64,000 nt of DNA from Acidimicrobiales bacterium (GTDB lineage Bacteria; Actinomycetota; Acidimicrobiia; Acidimicrobiales; MedAcidi-G1): assembly GCA_022452145.1 (NCBI GenBank), contig JAKURY010000003.1:62001-126000 (forward strand), read 5' to 3'. Of this stretch, positions 45,500 to 54,933 are shown piece by piece (position 1 is the first letter of the stretch; each line of letters starts with the position of its first letter). The position numbers were made by a program, and so were the translations under genes. The notes beneath the pieces were generated by a model. That model was given only the letters and a program-made list of their open reading frames with translations, did not search any database and had not been told where the DNA came from.

Positions 45500-46324
45500 A
45501 TGTTCTCGGGCCGCAACGTCGACGATCCCGCCGCAGGGCCAGGGGTGGGTCGTTCCGTCCTCCGGAGGTGGTTCCCCATGGTCGTCCTCCTGCTGGCGAT
45601 CCTCCTCTCCCTGTTAGTCGCGACCACCGGTGGCGCCGATCGCCTGCGGGTGGTCACCATCGGGGACAGCGTGGCGTTCGATGGCGATCCGGGGATCCGT
45701 GCGGCCCTGGAGGCCACAGGCGCCGCCCGGGTCGACACCAGGTCGTTCGGTGGGGTGGGCCTGCTGCGACCCGGGTTCGACGACTACCTCGACGACATCC
45801 TGGACGGCGGACCGGAGGTCGTGGTCGTCATGTTGGGAGGATGGGACCTGGACGGGCTCGTCGCCGACCCCGCCGCCTATGGACGGCGTCTGGACGACGT
45901 GGCCGACCGAATGGCCGGGCGAGGGGCCACCGTGCTCTGGCTGGGAATGCCACCCGCTCCTCCGCGCGAGGGAATCGAAGCGGCGCGCCGGGTCGCCAAC
46001 GGACAGTTCGCTGCACTGGCCGGGCGTCGTTCCGACGTCCGCTACCTGGACACCGGGCTGGCTCTGGGAGGCCCGGGCGGTGGCTTCGCCCGGTTCCGGG
46101 TAGGCCTGGGAGGAACGGTGGTCCAGGTGCGCAAGGTCCGTGGCGGATGGGACGACGGCCACCTCTGTCCGGGGGGAGCGGCCCTGCTGGGCGACCTGGT
46201 GCTCGGCGCCCTTCGGGCCGACCACGACATCGGCGATCCGTCGGAGCGGTGGTGGGAGGACGCCTGGACCAGCGATGCCCGCTACGACGATCCGCCCGGG
46301 GGCTGCGACGCGTCTGTCGACTGA
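45500..46324 (+). CDS. SGNH/GDSL hydrolase-type protein
   Basis: 274-residue membrane-anchored protein with one N-terminal helix (PMVVLLLAILLSLLVATTG). GDS at 55-57 (TIGDSVAFDG), MLGGWD as the third block, and a C-terminal DDGHLCPGG with the triad Asp/His follow. It is related in plan to the SGNH protein at 41836 but has no repeat linker. Its 3' end overlaps by 43 bases that of the GT39-like gene on the other strand, a tail-to-tail overlap. Confidence 0.8.
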   Translation: MFSGRNVDDPAAGPGVGRSVLRRWFPMVVLLLAILLSLLVATTGGADRLRVVTIGDSVAFDGDPGIRAALEATGAARVDTRSFGGVGLLRPGFDDYLDDILDGGPEVVVVMLGGWDLDGLVADPAAYGRRLDDVADRMAGRGATVLWLGMPPAPPREGIEAARRVANGQFAALAGRRSDVRYLDTGLALGGPGGGFARFRVGLGGTVVQVRKVRGGWDDGHLCPGGAALLGDLVLGALRADHDIGDPSERWWEDAWTSDARYDDPPGGCDASVD

Positions 46325-47679
46325 AGCGGTTGTACCGGCTCCGGCTGGCGCAGGTCCACCAGGGCGTCGACGGCGACGGCGGCAAGGATAACGAGGGACG
46401 TCTCGGCGGCCGTCCGGTACCTGGTGGTGCCGAAGGCCGTGGCGGCCGTGAACGTGGCGATCGGAATCCAGGCGGCTAGCACAAGCAGGGGTCCTCGCCG
46501 TCGGCGGACCAACTCCATGCCGGCAACTGCCAGCGGCACCAGGACGACGAACTGGGCCAAGCCCAGGAGCGACACGGCCATGGACCTGCGATCCACGTGC
46601 ACGTCCCGCCGGAGCTGGCCGATGGGTTCGTAGACGCCCCACATCCGGCCGATCCGGACCGGGACCACGACGCTGAGCAGGCGTGAACGGTTGGCGGCGA
46701 TGTAGGCGGAGGCCCGCTCCCGTACGACCATGTCGCGCTCGTACTCGCCCAGGACCTGACCCTCCGGACCGTACGGCGGTGGGTTCCCGCACGAGATCTG
46801 CCAGTACCCGAGGTCCGGTCCGTAGTACGTCTGATCGCAATTGGCCTGGACCAGCACGGTGCCGATCCCATTGGAGAATAGGACCGGGGCGTCGTAGGTG
46901 GTGATGTTGCGTATGAACCAGGGCGCGCAGAGGAGCAGTGAGGCGGCCCCGCAGAGGGTGTAGCGCACCACCTTCTCCCGCCATCCGAGCTGCGACCGCA
47001 GGAGGATCACGGCGGCGACCACCGGGAGGAAGAGTGCCAGCTCGGCACGGGTGAGGGCCGCCAGGCCGCCCACCAGGCCCAGCAGCAGAGCGGCGCATCG
47101 GGTGGGTTCCCGCCAGAAGCGGACACCGACCAGCATGGTCGCCGCGGCCATGGCGATGGCCGCCGTCTCGGCCATGAGCAGGCCGTCGTTGACCCAGATG
47201 AAGGCGTACCCGGCGGTGGCGGTCGCCGCCAGCAGGCCAACCCGTTCGGACCGGACCTCGCGACCCAGCAGGCCCATCAGGACGATGGCGGGGGTGCCCA
47301 GGGCGACCGACACCACCTGTTGCTGGAAGACCGTGGTGAACCCGAGGAAGGAGAAGGCACCCAGCAGCATTGTCCAGACGGGTGGATGCCCGGCGGTCGG
47401 CTCGAGGTGGCCGATCGGCGTCTCCACCACGATCTCTCCCGAGTCCAGGGGGACGACGTCGACGGCACCGAAGTAGTGGCGGAAGGGTTCGGGGAAGCCC
47501 AGGCCGTCGCTAAAGAGGTTGGATGCCAGGTGGTAGCCGGCAGCGTCACCGCTGAGGGGGTTGTCGGCGGCGATCAGGAACAGGTGGGCGAGGCGGACGA
47601 GGAGGCCCAGGACGGTGAGGGCGGCCAGTCGTCCGCCGAAGGTGGTGGGGAGCCGGAACGTGCTCCGCCGGGAACTCAC
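46282..47679 (-). CDS. GT39/ArnT-like polytopic glycosyltransferase
   Basis: 465-residue integral membrane protein with about nine hydrophobic helices. The first external loop DNPLSGDAAGYHLASNLFSD contains the acidic residues used by GT-C enzymes, and TAGHPPVW is the typical lipid-linked sugar motif. The GTG overlaps the stop of the deacetylase gene (GTGA). It is a clear paralogue of the protein at 48560, sharing QANCDQTYYG and GRMWGVYEPIGQLRRD. Probably moves a sugar from a polyprenyl carrier. Confidence 0.84.
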   Translation of the reverse strand: MSSRRSTFRLPTTFGGRLAALTVLGLLVRLAHLFLIAADNPLSGDAAGYHLASNLFSDGLGFPEPFRHYFGAVDVVPLDSGEIVVETPIGHLEPTAGHPPVWTMLLGAFSFLGFTTVFQQQVVSVALGTPAIVLMGLLGREVRSERVGLLAATATAGYAFIWVNDGLLMAETAAIAMAAATMLVGVRFWREPTRCAALLLGLVGGLAALTRAELALFLPVVAAVILLRSQLGWREKVVRYTLCGAASLLLCAPWFIRNITTYDAPVLFSNGIGTVLVQANCDQTYYGPDLGYWQISCGNPPPYGPEGQVLGEYERDMVVRERASAYIAANRSRLLSVVVPVRIGRMWGVYEPIGQLRRDVHVDRRSMAVSLLGLAQFVVLVPLAVAGMELVRRRRGPLLVLAAWIPIATFTAATAFGTTRYRTAAETSLVILAAVAVDALVDLRQPEPVQPLQSTDASQPPGGSS

Positions 47680-48560
47680 CGTCCGCGGAGCCGGCCGTTG
47701 GCCCAACGGGCGACCGGTCCGAGCTGAGGTGTCCGGGTCGGATCCACCTCCGGAAGGTCCCGACCGGCGAGGGCCGCCGCCACCTCGCAGAGTGGGGGAG
47801 CCACCGGCTCCTCGAGGAGGCGACGAACCTTGCTCTCCATGCGTGACCGTCGCAGCCACGCGATCCGGCTGGCCAGCATGCCGATGTGGTCGTGCAGGTG
47901 GAACGCCTCGTCGGAGTCGAACTCCCAGGGATGGCAGTAGGCCCACAACGCCTCCTCCGGAGCTGCCCGCCGGAGGCCGATCCGACGGACTGCCGCCGGT
48001 AGCAGGCGGAGGTACGTGCCCCCCAGGTAGGGGATGTCCAGGCCGCCGAAGCCCACCATCGGGCACGGGAGCTCCAGCGGGCCGCCCGACCACCGGAACG
48101 GGCGTCGGGGCAGGCCGGCCCAGCCGTAGAGGGGGCTGGGTCCAGGCAGCACGCTGGATGAGTAGGTGAAACCGGCCTCGGCGATGAGGGGAACAGCCCA
48201 GGCCGACGCCGGGACCAGCGACATCATCGGGGCCCGGTAGCCGGAGACCTCCTGTCCGGAAAGGTCCTGGAGCAGGTTACGGCCCCGCCTGATGGCGGCG
48301 AGGAACTCCGCCGGTCGCTGCGTGGGAATCGGGACGTGGGACCAGGAGTGGAGTCCGATCTCGTGGCCTTCGCCGGCGGCCCGCCTGACCATCCCCGGCC
48401 GCCGCTCCGCCAGGTCGCCGACCACGTAGACCGATGCCCGGACATCGGCGGCGGCCAGCAGGTCGAGGACCTGGTGGGTCATGGTGACCACGCGTTCCGG
48501 GAGGTCGGGGGTGGGCCGGAGGTCCTCGACGTCCATGGTGATGGTGACGGCGGGGGGCAT
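47676..48560 (-). CDS. NodB-type polysaccharide deacetylase
   Basis: 294-residue deacetylase. The metal- and substrate-binding motifs are TMDVEDLRP near the N-terminus, EIGLHSWSHVPI (His pair) and SGYRAPMMS, with AYCHPWEFD late. This form is like the exopolysaccharide deacetylases that N-deacetylate amino sugars. No signal peptide, so it may act on lipid-linked precursors in the cytoplasm. It sits between two paralogous GT39-like genes, overlapping both, in one minus-strand operon. Confidence 0.9.
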   Translation of the reverse strand: MPPAVTITMDVEDLRPTPDLPERVVTMTHQVLDLLAAADVRASVYVVGDLAERRPGMVRRAAGEGHEIGLHSWSHVPIPTQRPAEFLAAIRRGRNLLQDLSGQEVSGYRAPMMSLVPASAWAVPLIAEAGFTYSSSVLPGPSPLYGWAGLPRRPFRWSGGPLELPCPMVGFGGLDIPYLGGTYLRLLPAAVRRIGLRRAAPEEALWAYCHPWEFDSDEAFHLHDHIGMLASRIAWLRRSRMESKVRRLLEEPVAPPLCEVAAALAGRDLPEVDPTRTPQLGPVARWANGRLRGR

Positions 48561-49948
48561 CAGGCGAGCCTATGTACAGCGGTCCGGCGGTCCCGGAAGC
48601 GGCGGATCGCCACCGCGGCCAGCAGCACGAGGACCACGTCCGTGGGGACCCTGTAGCGGGTCGCCCCGAGCGTGAGGGCGGCGACCAGGGTGCCGACCAG
48701 CGGGATGGCCAGGAGCGGTAGGAGTCCCTGGCCCCGTCGCCACAGCCACGCGGCGCCAGCCGCGGCGAGGGGAACCGAGGCGTAGAACTGCGCCAGGCCC
48801 AGGACCGAGAGCCGGAACTCCCGACCTTCCACGAGGATGTCGGCGCGCAACTGCTGGATCGGGGCGTAGACGCCCCAGAACCGTCCTACCCGCTTCGGGA
48901 CCACGTGGGTGACGAGGCGGCCCGGATGGTCGGTCAGGTAGTCGAGGCCCCGCTGCCGGTACACGAGGTCGCGTTCGGATTCGTCTCCCGGCGTGCCGTC
49001 GCTGCGGAGTGGCTGGGGGAGGCCGCACTCGAATTCCCAGGAGCCCTGCTTGTCCCCGTAGTAGGTGGCGTCGCAGTTGGTCTGGGCCAACAGGATCCCG
49101 GTGCCGTTGGTGAGCAGCACGGGCTCCTCGAAGGTCCTCATGTTTCGGACCACCCACGGTGCCAGGACCGCTCCGGCTATCAGCCCGATGGTCGCGTAAT
49201 GCATCAGCCGGCGTCGGTGGTCGATCCCGGGTGACCGCAGGACCGGCCACGCCAACACGGGCAGGGCGAGCAGCACCTCGGCGCGGACCAGGGCCGTCAG
49301 GCCGCCGACCAGGCCCAGCAGGAGGAGCCACCGTCGGTCGGGCGACCGCTGGACCAGGACGGCGCATCCCACCAGGAGGGCGGTTCCGGAGACCACCAGG
49401 CTCTCCGACATGACCAGGCCGTCGTTCAGCCAGAGGCATGCGTGGACGGCGGCCAGCGCTGCGGCGACCAGCCCGGTCCGGGGTCCGTCCAGCATCCGGC
49501 CGGCCCAGCCGACGGCGGCGATCCCGGCTGCCCCGACAATGGCCCCGAGCATCTGGTGGGCGGTCACGCCGGTGAAGCCCAGCATCGAGGCGAACCCGAG
49601 CACCACCACCCACAACGGAGGGTGGCCGGCGGTCGGTTCGACGTGACCGACGGGCAGCGCCGTGTTGGCCGTGGTCCCGATGGTCGAGGGATCGGCTGCG
49701 AACAGGTACTCCTGGGCGCCACCGTGGAGGTACCGGTAGGGCTCGGTGAAGCCCAGGCCGTCGGCGAGGAGGTTCGCAGCCTGGTGGTAGTAGACGCCGT
49801 CCCCGGACAGCGGGTCGCCCCGCTCGACCAGCAGGACGTAGGCCACCCGCAGGATGAGCCCCAGCGTGACGATGATCGAGAGCCTGCGGGCGAAGTCCCG
49901 GTCGCGTCTGGCCACCGCCTCGCCGGGGTGGGTGGAGGGGAGCGACAC
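48560..49948 (-). CDS. GT39/ArnT-like polytopic glycosyltransferase, paralogue
   Basis: 462-residue membrane protein, paralogous to the product at 46282 along its length: ERGDPLSGDGVYYHQAANLL, VEPTAGHPPLW, QTNCDATYYG and GRFWGVYAPIQQLRAD. GTG start 2 bases after the UDP-galactopyranose-mutase-like gene; stop overlaps the deacetylase start by one base. Two diverged copies around a deacetylase suggest that they add different sugars or act on successive steps of one glycan. Confidence 0.85.
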   Translation of the reverse strand: MSLPSTHPGEAVARRDRDFARRLSIIVTLGLILRVAYVLLVERGDPLSGDGVYYHQAANLLADGLGFTEPYRYLHGGAQEYLFAADPSTIGTTANTALPVGHVEPTAGHPPLWVVVLGFASMLGFTGVTAHQMLGAIVGAAGIAAVGWAGRMLDGPRTGLVAAALAAVHACLWLNDGLVMSESLVVSGTALLVGCAVLVQRSPDRRWLLLLGLVGGLTALVRAEVLLALPVLAWPVLRSPGIDHRRRLMHYATIGLIAGAVLAPWVVRNMRTFEEPVLLTNGTGILLAQTNCDATYYGDKQGSWEFECGLPQPLRSDGTPGDESERDLVYRQRGLDYLTDHPGRLVTHVVPKRVGRFWGVYAPIQQLRADILVEGREFRLSVLGLAQFYASVPLAAAGAAWLWRRGQGLLPLLAIPLVGTLVAALTLGATRYRVPTDVVLVLLAAVAIRRFRDRRTAVHRLA

Positions 49949-49950
49949 GG

Positions 49951-51420
49951 TCAGCTTCCGACAGCGTCGGTCGGCCGGAGCTCCTCGTGGTAGTCCTCCT
50001 CCACGTTCACCTGCCAGATGTCGTGCGAGGCTCCGAGCAGGTTCTCGACGGTCAGCATGGCGGTGTACATGGAGTGGTCCTGGTTGTTGTACCGGTGCAT
50101 GCCGTTGCGACCCACCGGGTGGACGTTGCGCGCATGGGCTTCCAGCCAGTCCCGGAGAACCGCCACGTTGGCCTGGTAGTTGGCGTCGTACATCGGATAC
50201 GCCTTCGCCATCCGGACCACGTAGCCGGCCTCGACACGGTCCGGGTCCAGGAGGCCGAGTCGCTCCATCTCTACCTTCCCACGCGACACCAGGTCCTCGT
50301 CGGTGGCCGTCCAGAGGTCGTCGCCCTCGTCGACGAAGTACTCCAGGCCCAGGCAGGTCCTTCCCTCCTTGACGAGGTGGGGCGACCAGCGGCCGAAGTT
50401 CTGGACCCGTCCGACCCGTACCTCCGGGGAGTGGATGTATATCCAGTTGTCCTCGAAGCCGTCCTCGTCGGGTATCACCAGCGCCACGGTGAGGAAGTCG
50501 CGGTAGCCGATGCCGTCAGCCGCCAGGCGCACGTGGTTGGGTATCGGCGGGTCCATGGCCAGGAGGAGGTGGGGGAGGGGCATCGAGGAGATGACGTGGC
50601 TGGCCGGGAACACGGCCGGGCCGTCGGGCCCGTCCGCCTCCACCTGGTGGGCCAGGCCGTCGGCGTGTCGAATGCGGCGGACCGGGTGCTCGAGGAGCAC
50701 CTCGGATCCCTGGCCTACGACCAGCTCGTGGCACCGCTCCCACATCATCCCCGGTCCGTACCTCGGGTACTCGAATTCCTCGATAAGGCTGGTGATGTCC
50801 TTCTGGTTCCGGCGGGGCATCAGGGAGTTCAGGACGGCGCTGAACAGGGAGAGGTTCTTGATCCTCTGGGCGGCCCAGTCGGCCTGGATCTCGTCGGCGG
50901 GCACCCCCCAGACCTTCTCGGTGTAGGTCTTGAAGAAGGTGCGGTACAGGCGCCATCCGAAGCGGCTGGCGGTCCACCCCTCGAAGGAGGTGAGGTCGCG
51001 GGGCGGGCGGATCCGGACCCAGACGTAGGAGAGCACGCAGCGGACGGCCTCGAGAACACCCAGGTTGCGGAGGGCGTTCATGGCCCGCAGCGGGTAGTCG
51101 TAGAATTTGCCCTTGTAGAAGATCCGGCTCATGCGGGGTCGGACCAGGAAGTCGTCGGGCTCCAGGATCTCGTGCCAGAGGTCCGACACGGCACGGACCT
51201 TGGTGAAGAACCGGTGGCCCCCGATGTCGAAGCGCCAGCCGTCGCGTACGGCTGTTCGGCTGATGCCGCCTACGACCGTGTCGGCCTCCAGCACGGTGGC
51301 CAGGACGCCTGCCTTCCCGAGTTGGTAGGCGGCGGTCAGCCCTGCCGGCCCGGCGCCGACGATTACCGGCTGCAGGTGGTCGGGTGACGGTTCGCGGCGG
51401 GTGTACGGGGGCGTGCTCAT
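49951..51420 (-). CDS. FAD-dependent oxidoreductase, UDP-galactopyranose mutase-like
   Basis: 489-residue flavoprotein. The Rossmann motif is VIVGAGPAGLTAAYQLGKAG, with GGISRTAVRDGWRFDIGGHRFF next to it and a long C-terminal half that ends RNGMHRYNNQDHSMYTAML. This matches the amine-oxidase/UDP-galactopyranose-mutase-like branch often found with cell-surface glycosyltransferases. It heads the four-gene operon. A sugar-ring contraction role is likely but not proven by sequence. Confidence 0.85.
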   Translation of the reverse strand: MSTPPYTRREPSPDHLQPVIVGAGPAGLTAAYQLGKAGVLATVLEADTVVGGISRTAVRDGWRFDIGGHRFFTKVRAVSDLWHEILEPDDFLVRPRMSRIFYKGKFYDYPLRAMNALRNLGVLEAVRCVLSYVWVRIRPPRDLTSFEGWTASRFGWRLYRTFFKTYTEKVWGVPADEIQADWAAQRIKNLSLFSAVLNSLMPRRNQKDITSLIEEFEYPRYGPGMMWERCHELVVGQGSEVLLEHPVRRIRHADGLAHQVEADGPDGPAVFPASHVISSMPLPHLLLAMDPPIPNHVRLAADGIGYRDFLTVALVIPDEDGFEDNWIYIHSPEVRVGRVQNFGRWSPHLVKEGRTCLGLEYFVDEGDDLWTATDEDLVSRGKVEMERLGLLDPDRVEAGYVVRMAKAYPMYDANYQANVAVLRDWLEAHARNVHPVGRNGMHRYNNQDHSMYTAMLTVENLLGASHDIWQVNVEEDYHEELRPTDAVGS

Positions 51421-51500
51421 CTGTGGGAGGGAGAGTCCGGACCGGCCTGGCGACGATCGGGCACGGACCGAGCGTACCGGACTCCTCCCGGGACCGAAGG

Positions 51501-51506
51501 TACGCT
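51501..51506 (+). promoter_or_regulatory. Candidate -10 box for the gene at 51515
   Basis: TACGCT ending 8 bases before the GTG start; on the other strand TACGCT about 50 bases before 51420 may serve the divergent operon. Confidence 0.42.
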
Positions 51507-51514
51507 CCTGCGCC

Positions 51515-53032
51515 GTGGAGGAGGCCGCTCGGACCCGCTGGATCGTTGCCATGGTGGCCGTCGCCGTGGTCGGCGGGCTGGTGCTTCGCTTCCTTCCGGC
51601 GTCTCCCATGTGGCTGGACGAGGCGATCTCGGCCTCCCTGGCCGAGGAGGCCCGTCGTGGCTGGTCGCCCCTTGTGGAGGCCCTCCGACACGACGGACAC
51701 CCGCCGCTCTACTACGTCCTTCTGGCCATCTGGACCACCGTGTTGGGCGACGGGGATGTGGCGGTCAGGTCCTTCTCCGGCGTCCTCGGCGTGGTCTCGC
51801 TGCCGCTGGTGTGGATGGTGGCCCGTCGCCACCTCGACCGTACGGGCGCCCTGCTCGCCCTTGGGGTGATGGCATCCAGCCCGTTCGCCATCCGGTACGC
51901 GACCGAGGCCCGGATGTACCTGCTGCTCCTGGTCCTACTACTGGCGGGACACCTCGTCGTCGTCCGTGCGTGGGCGTCACCGTCGACCGGCCGCCTCGCT
52001 GGGGTCGCGGCGGTCGCCGCAGCGCTGCTGCTCACGCACTACTGGTCGCTCTTCCTGATGGCGGTGGTCGGGGTCGGCCTCCTGTTGGTCGGACGTCGCA
52101 GGGACAGGGAGCGGGCATTCCGGTTGGCCGGAGCCCTTGCCGCCGGCGGCGTGGCCTTCCTGCCCTGGCTGCCGGTCTTCCTCGACCAGCTGGCCCACAC
52201 CGGTACGCCGTGGTCGCCTGCGCCCCGCCCCACGGTGGTGGCAGCCCTCACCCTCGAGGCCTACGGGGGTGGTCGGGGCTCGGAGGCGCTGCTGGTCGCA
52301 GTCGTCCTGTCCGTCCTCGTCGTCCTCGGTGTCGGAACCCGTAGTGGCGCCTCCGGCGCACTGGTCGGCTGGACGGACCGGGGTTGGCTCCGGGTGGCCG
52401 TCGGCATCGGGCTGGCGACCATGCTGCTGGGAGCTGCCGTAAGCCTGGCCACCGACACCGCCTTTCAGGGGCGCTACGGGGTCTTTGCCCTGGTGCCGGT
52501 GGTCCTTGCTGCTGCAGTGGGCCTGCGGCACCTACCCGGTACCGGATCCGTGTTCGTCCTGGCGCTCCTGGTCCTCCTCTCCGGAGTCTCAGTGGCCCGC
52601 GAGCTTGGCCGGGACCGGACCCAGGTGGGGGTGGCTGCCCAGGCGATCCTGGACGATGGCGCTGCCACCGACGTGGTCGTGTTCTGCCCGGACCAGTTGG
52701 CGCCGGCAGGACACCGCCTGTTGGCCGATCGCTTCGTGACCCTCTCCCACCCGATGCTGGACGACGGTCGACGGGTCGACTGGGCGAACTACGCCAGGCG
52801 GAATGCGTCGGTCGACGTCGCCTCGGTGGCCGACGGGATCGTGCTCCGGGCAGGACATGGTGCCACGGTTTGGCTGGTCTGGATGGACGGGTACGAGACC
52901 ATGGGTGGACAGTGCGGGGATCTCCGCCAGGCCTTGGTGGAACGCCTGGGTCGGCCCACGAAGGTGGTCCGTGCCGATGGCGATGCCTTCGACGATGCGG
53001 CCAACCTCTCGCGCTTCCCAGGTCGTCCGTGA
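51515..53032 (+). CDS. GT-C-type (ArnT/GT39-like) membrane glycosyltransferase
   Basis: 505-residue membrane protein with about ten helices. The first external loop has MWLDEAISASLAEEA and the following HDGHPPLYYVLLAIW, both hallmark segments of ArnT-like lipid-linked sugar transferases. A soluble C-terminal region of about 130 residues follows the last helix. GTG start and a GTGA overlap with the next gene. It is divergent from the UGM-like operon, so this is a second transcript in the same glycan region. Confidence 0.84.
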   Translation: MEEAARTRWIVAMVAVAVVGGLVLRFLPASPMWLDEAISASLAEEARRGWSPLVEALRHDGHPPLYYVLLAIWTTVLGDGDVAVRSFSGVLGVVSLPLVWMVARRHLDRTGALLALGVMASSPFAIRYATEARMYLLLLVLLLAGHLVVVRAWASPSTGRLAGVAAVAAALLLTHYWSLFLMAVVGVGLLLVGRRRDRERAFRLAGALAAGGVAFLPWLPVFLDQLAHTGTPWSPAPRPTVVAALTLEAYGGGRGSEALLVAVVLSVLVVLGVGTRSGASGALVGWTDRGWLRVAVGIGLATMLLGAAVSLATDTAFQGRYGVFALVPVVLAAAVGLRHLPGTGSVFVLALLVLLSGVSVARELGRDRTQVGVAAQAILDDGAATDVVVFCPDQLAPAGHRLLADRFVTLSHPMLDDGRRVDWANYARRNASVDVASVADGIVLRAGHGATVWLVWMDGYETMGGQCGDLRQALVERLGRPTKVVRADGDAFDDAANLSRFPGRP

Positions 53033-54132
53033 CCGGAGGTCGAGTCCGGCGGGCGAAAGACGACCTCCTTGTCGTCCTGCCCGCGTGGACGACGGCTCGG
53101 CTGCTGATCGCCGCGGCGTGGATCGCCGTCCACCTGGCGGGTGCCCGGGCGGACGGCGGTCCCCGACCGTCGACCCGCGGCCTCCTGGCATGGGATGGCG
53201 ACTGGTACCAGTCGCTCCTCGTCCACGGCTACGACGGCGTGCCGACCGAGGGAGTGCGGTTCTTCCCTGGATACGTCCTGCTGGGACGCCTCGCCGACGC
53301 TCTCCTTCCCGGCGGGCCGGCAGTGGCCCTCATCGTGGTGGCGAACCTCTCGGCGCTACTGGCAACGCTGCTGCTGCATCGCCTTGTGATGGCCGAGACG
53401 GGTGACAGGGCCACGGCGCGTCTGGCGGTCTGGGCGCTCTCGCTGTTCCCGTCGGCATTCGTCCTTGCCTGGGCCTACGGGGAGGGCCTCTTCCTGGCTC
53501 TGGCGGTCGGCGTGCTCCTGTCGGCCCGACGGGAGAGGTGGTGGTTGGTGGCCCTCCTGGCGCTGGCTGCCGGGCTGGTCCGCCCCACGGGGGCCCTGTT
53601 GGCCGTGCCGGTCCTGGCAGCGGTGTGGCGCCCGTCCACGGGGTCCGGTCGGCTCCCTGAACGGATTGCCGCCGTGGCCGGCGGACCCATCGGTGTTGGC
53701 GTCTTCGTGTGGTGGGCCTCGGCGCACTTCGACCGGGCATTCATTCCGCTGAACGTGCAGCGAGAGCTCCGCGGCGACCCGGTGAACCCGTTCCGTCGGC
53801 TGCTGGACGGGGTCGGTGACCTGTTCGGGAGCGAGACGATGGGCGATGGACTGCACGTCCTTGCCGTAGCCGCCCTGCTGGTCCTCTTGGTCGCGCTGGT
53901 GCGGTCGTGGCCGCGACGCTACGGCGCCTTCGCCGCGGCGTGCCTCCTGGTGGCGTTGGCAGCCGACAACCTCAACAGCATCGAGCGCTATGCCCTGAAC
54001 GGGGTGCCGTTCGTACTCGGGGTGGCCACCCTGGCCGCACGTCCCCGCCTGGGCCCGCCTGTCATGGTCGTCTCGGCGATGGCGATGGTGTCGCTGGCGG
54101 CCATGGCCTGGTGGGGGTCCTACGTCCCGTGA
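53029..54132 (+). CDS. PIG-V-like membrane mannosyltransferase
   Basis: 367-residue membrane protein. LLAWDGDWYQSLLVHGYDG and RFFPGYVLLGRLADALL are typical of bacterial proteins related to the GPI mannosyltransferase PIG-V, which transfer mannose from polyprenyl phosphate. About eight helices. GTG start overlapping the previous stop. Translational coupling to the ArnT-like gene suggests sequential steps. The GT2/DUF2304 pair could supply the polyprenyl-phosphate sugar; that is inference. Confidence 0.82.
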   Translation: MTGGRVRRAKDDLLVVLPAWTTARLLIAAAWIAVHLAGARADGGPRPSTRGLLAWDGDWYQSLLVHGYDGVPTEGVRFFPGYVLLGRLADALLPGGPAVALIVVANLSALLATLLLHRLVMAETGDRATARLAVWALSLFPSAFVLAWAYGEGLFLALAVGVLLSARRERWWLVALLALAAGLVRPTGALLAVPVLAAVWRPSTGSGRLPERIAAVAGGPIGVGVFVWWASAHFDRAFIPLNVQRELRGDPVNPFRRLLDGVGDLFGSETMGDGLHVLAVAALLVLLVALVRSWPRRYGAFAAACLLVALAADNLNSIERYALNGVPFVLGVATLAARPRLGPPVMVVSAMAMVSLAAMAWWGSYVP

Positions 54133-54933
54133 TGCCACAGCTGGGACCGGACCACGGGCCGGCGGAAGCCGTACGAAAACGCGAAAGTGGCCCCGAGTAG
54201 CCTCCCGGCGAACCGGTCAACTCCTCGGAGCCACCTCGTCGTCTCACGTCCACCTGCCGAACCGTCCCGTCAGACGATCCGGACCCGGAGCCCAACCCCG
54301 AAGGGTCTGGCTCTGACCCGGAACCGGAACATCCGTCAACGCTCCGTTCCCGAACCCGACTCGACCACCGGTTCCCGACGGAACCCTGGTCAACCGTGCC
54401 ACCCCTTCGCCCGACGGCTATGGAGCGACCCGATCGACTCGGCACCCCGATCCCAGCTCCACCATCGATCCACCCCGTCGCCCGTCGGCGGCGGAGTGAC
54501 CGGCAGTGGTCCGGTTCCGGTCGGGGCCTCGTCCGGGTGGCCCGACGGTTCGCCCGAAGGCTCCTCGTCGTCCCGCCCGGCCTCGACACCCGTGTGCCGG
54601 TGGCCGAACCGCTGGTCCCTCTCGGGGCCAGCGTGGTTGCGGTCCTCCCCGAACACGTCTCGGGGGCTTCCCCAGGTTCTCGACCCTCCTCCCTCGACCG
54701 GAGCCTGAGCTCCTACCTCGGTCGGCTGGTCGGTTCTCCGGTTCCGGATCCCCTCGCCGTGTTCGGCGTGCACGCATGGTGGTCGTGTCCGGGCATCCGG
54801 ATCAAGCGGATTCGGGGTATTCCCCAGTTCCGTGGCGGATTTCCCCAGAGGTTAGGTCCGGCGTCCACAGGACCGTCCACAGGAGGCCCCGAATTGGTGA
54901 CTGAGTCCGGCGCCAGGTGGCCGGATGGGTGGG
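54133..54933. other. 801-base stretch with no convincing gene
   Basis: Between two convergent genes. The open frames here have low-complexity, arginine/proline/glycine-rich translations, as expected from shadow frames of GC-rich DNA, and no family motif. GGTTC/GAACC words recur, including the perfect hairpin GGTTCC-CGAC-GGAACC at 54370-54385. The last 250 bases hold three TTCCCCAG (54668, 54820, 54841) and two CGTCCACAGGA (54862 and 54874). No tRNA, tmRNA, RNase P or SRP RNA was recognised. Confidence 0.6.

Noticed and set aside
54862-54884. Two CGTCCACAGGA copies as DnaA boxes or an origin
   Set aside because: They match the actinobacterial box TTGTCCACA at only seven of nine bases, only two are present, and no dnaA, dnaN or AT-rich unwinding region is nearby.
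54139-54930. Several open frames of 60-180 codons on both strands in the gene-free stretch
   Set aside because: Translations are low-complexity and rich in R, P, G and S, with no motif and no start signal; they look like GC-driven shadow frames.
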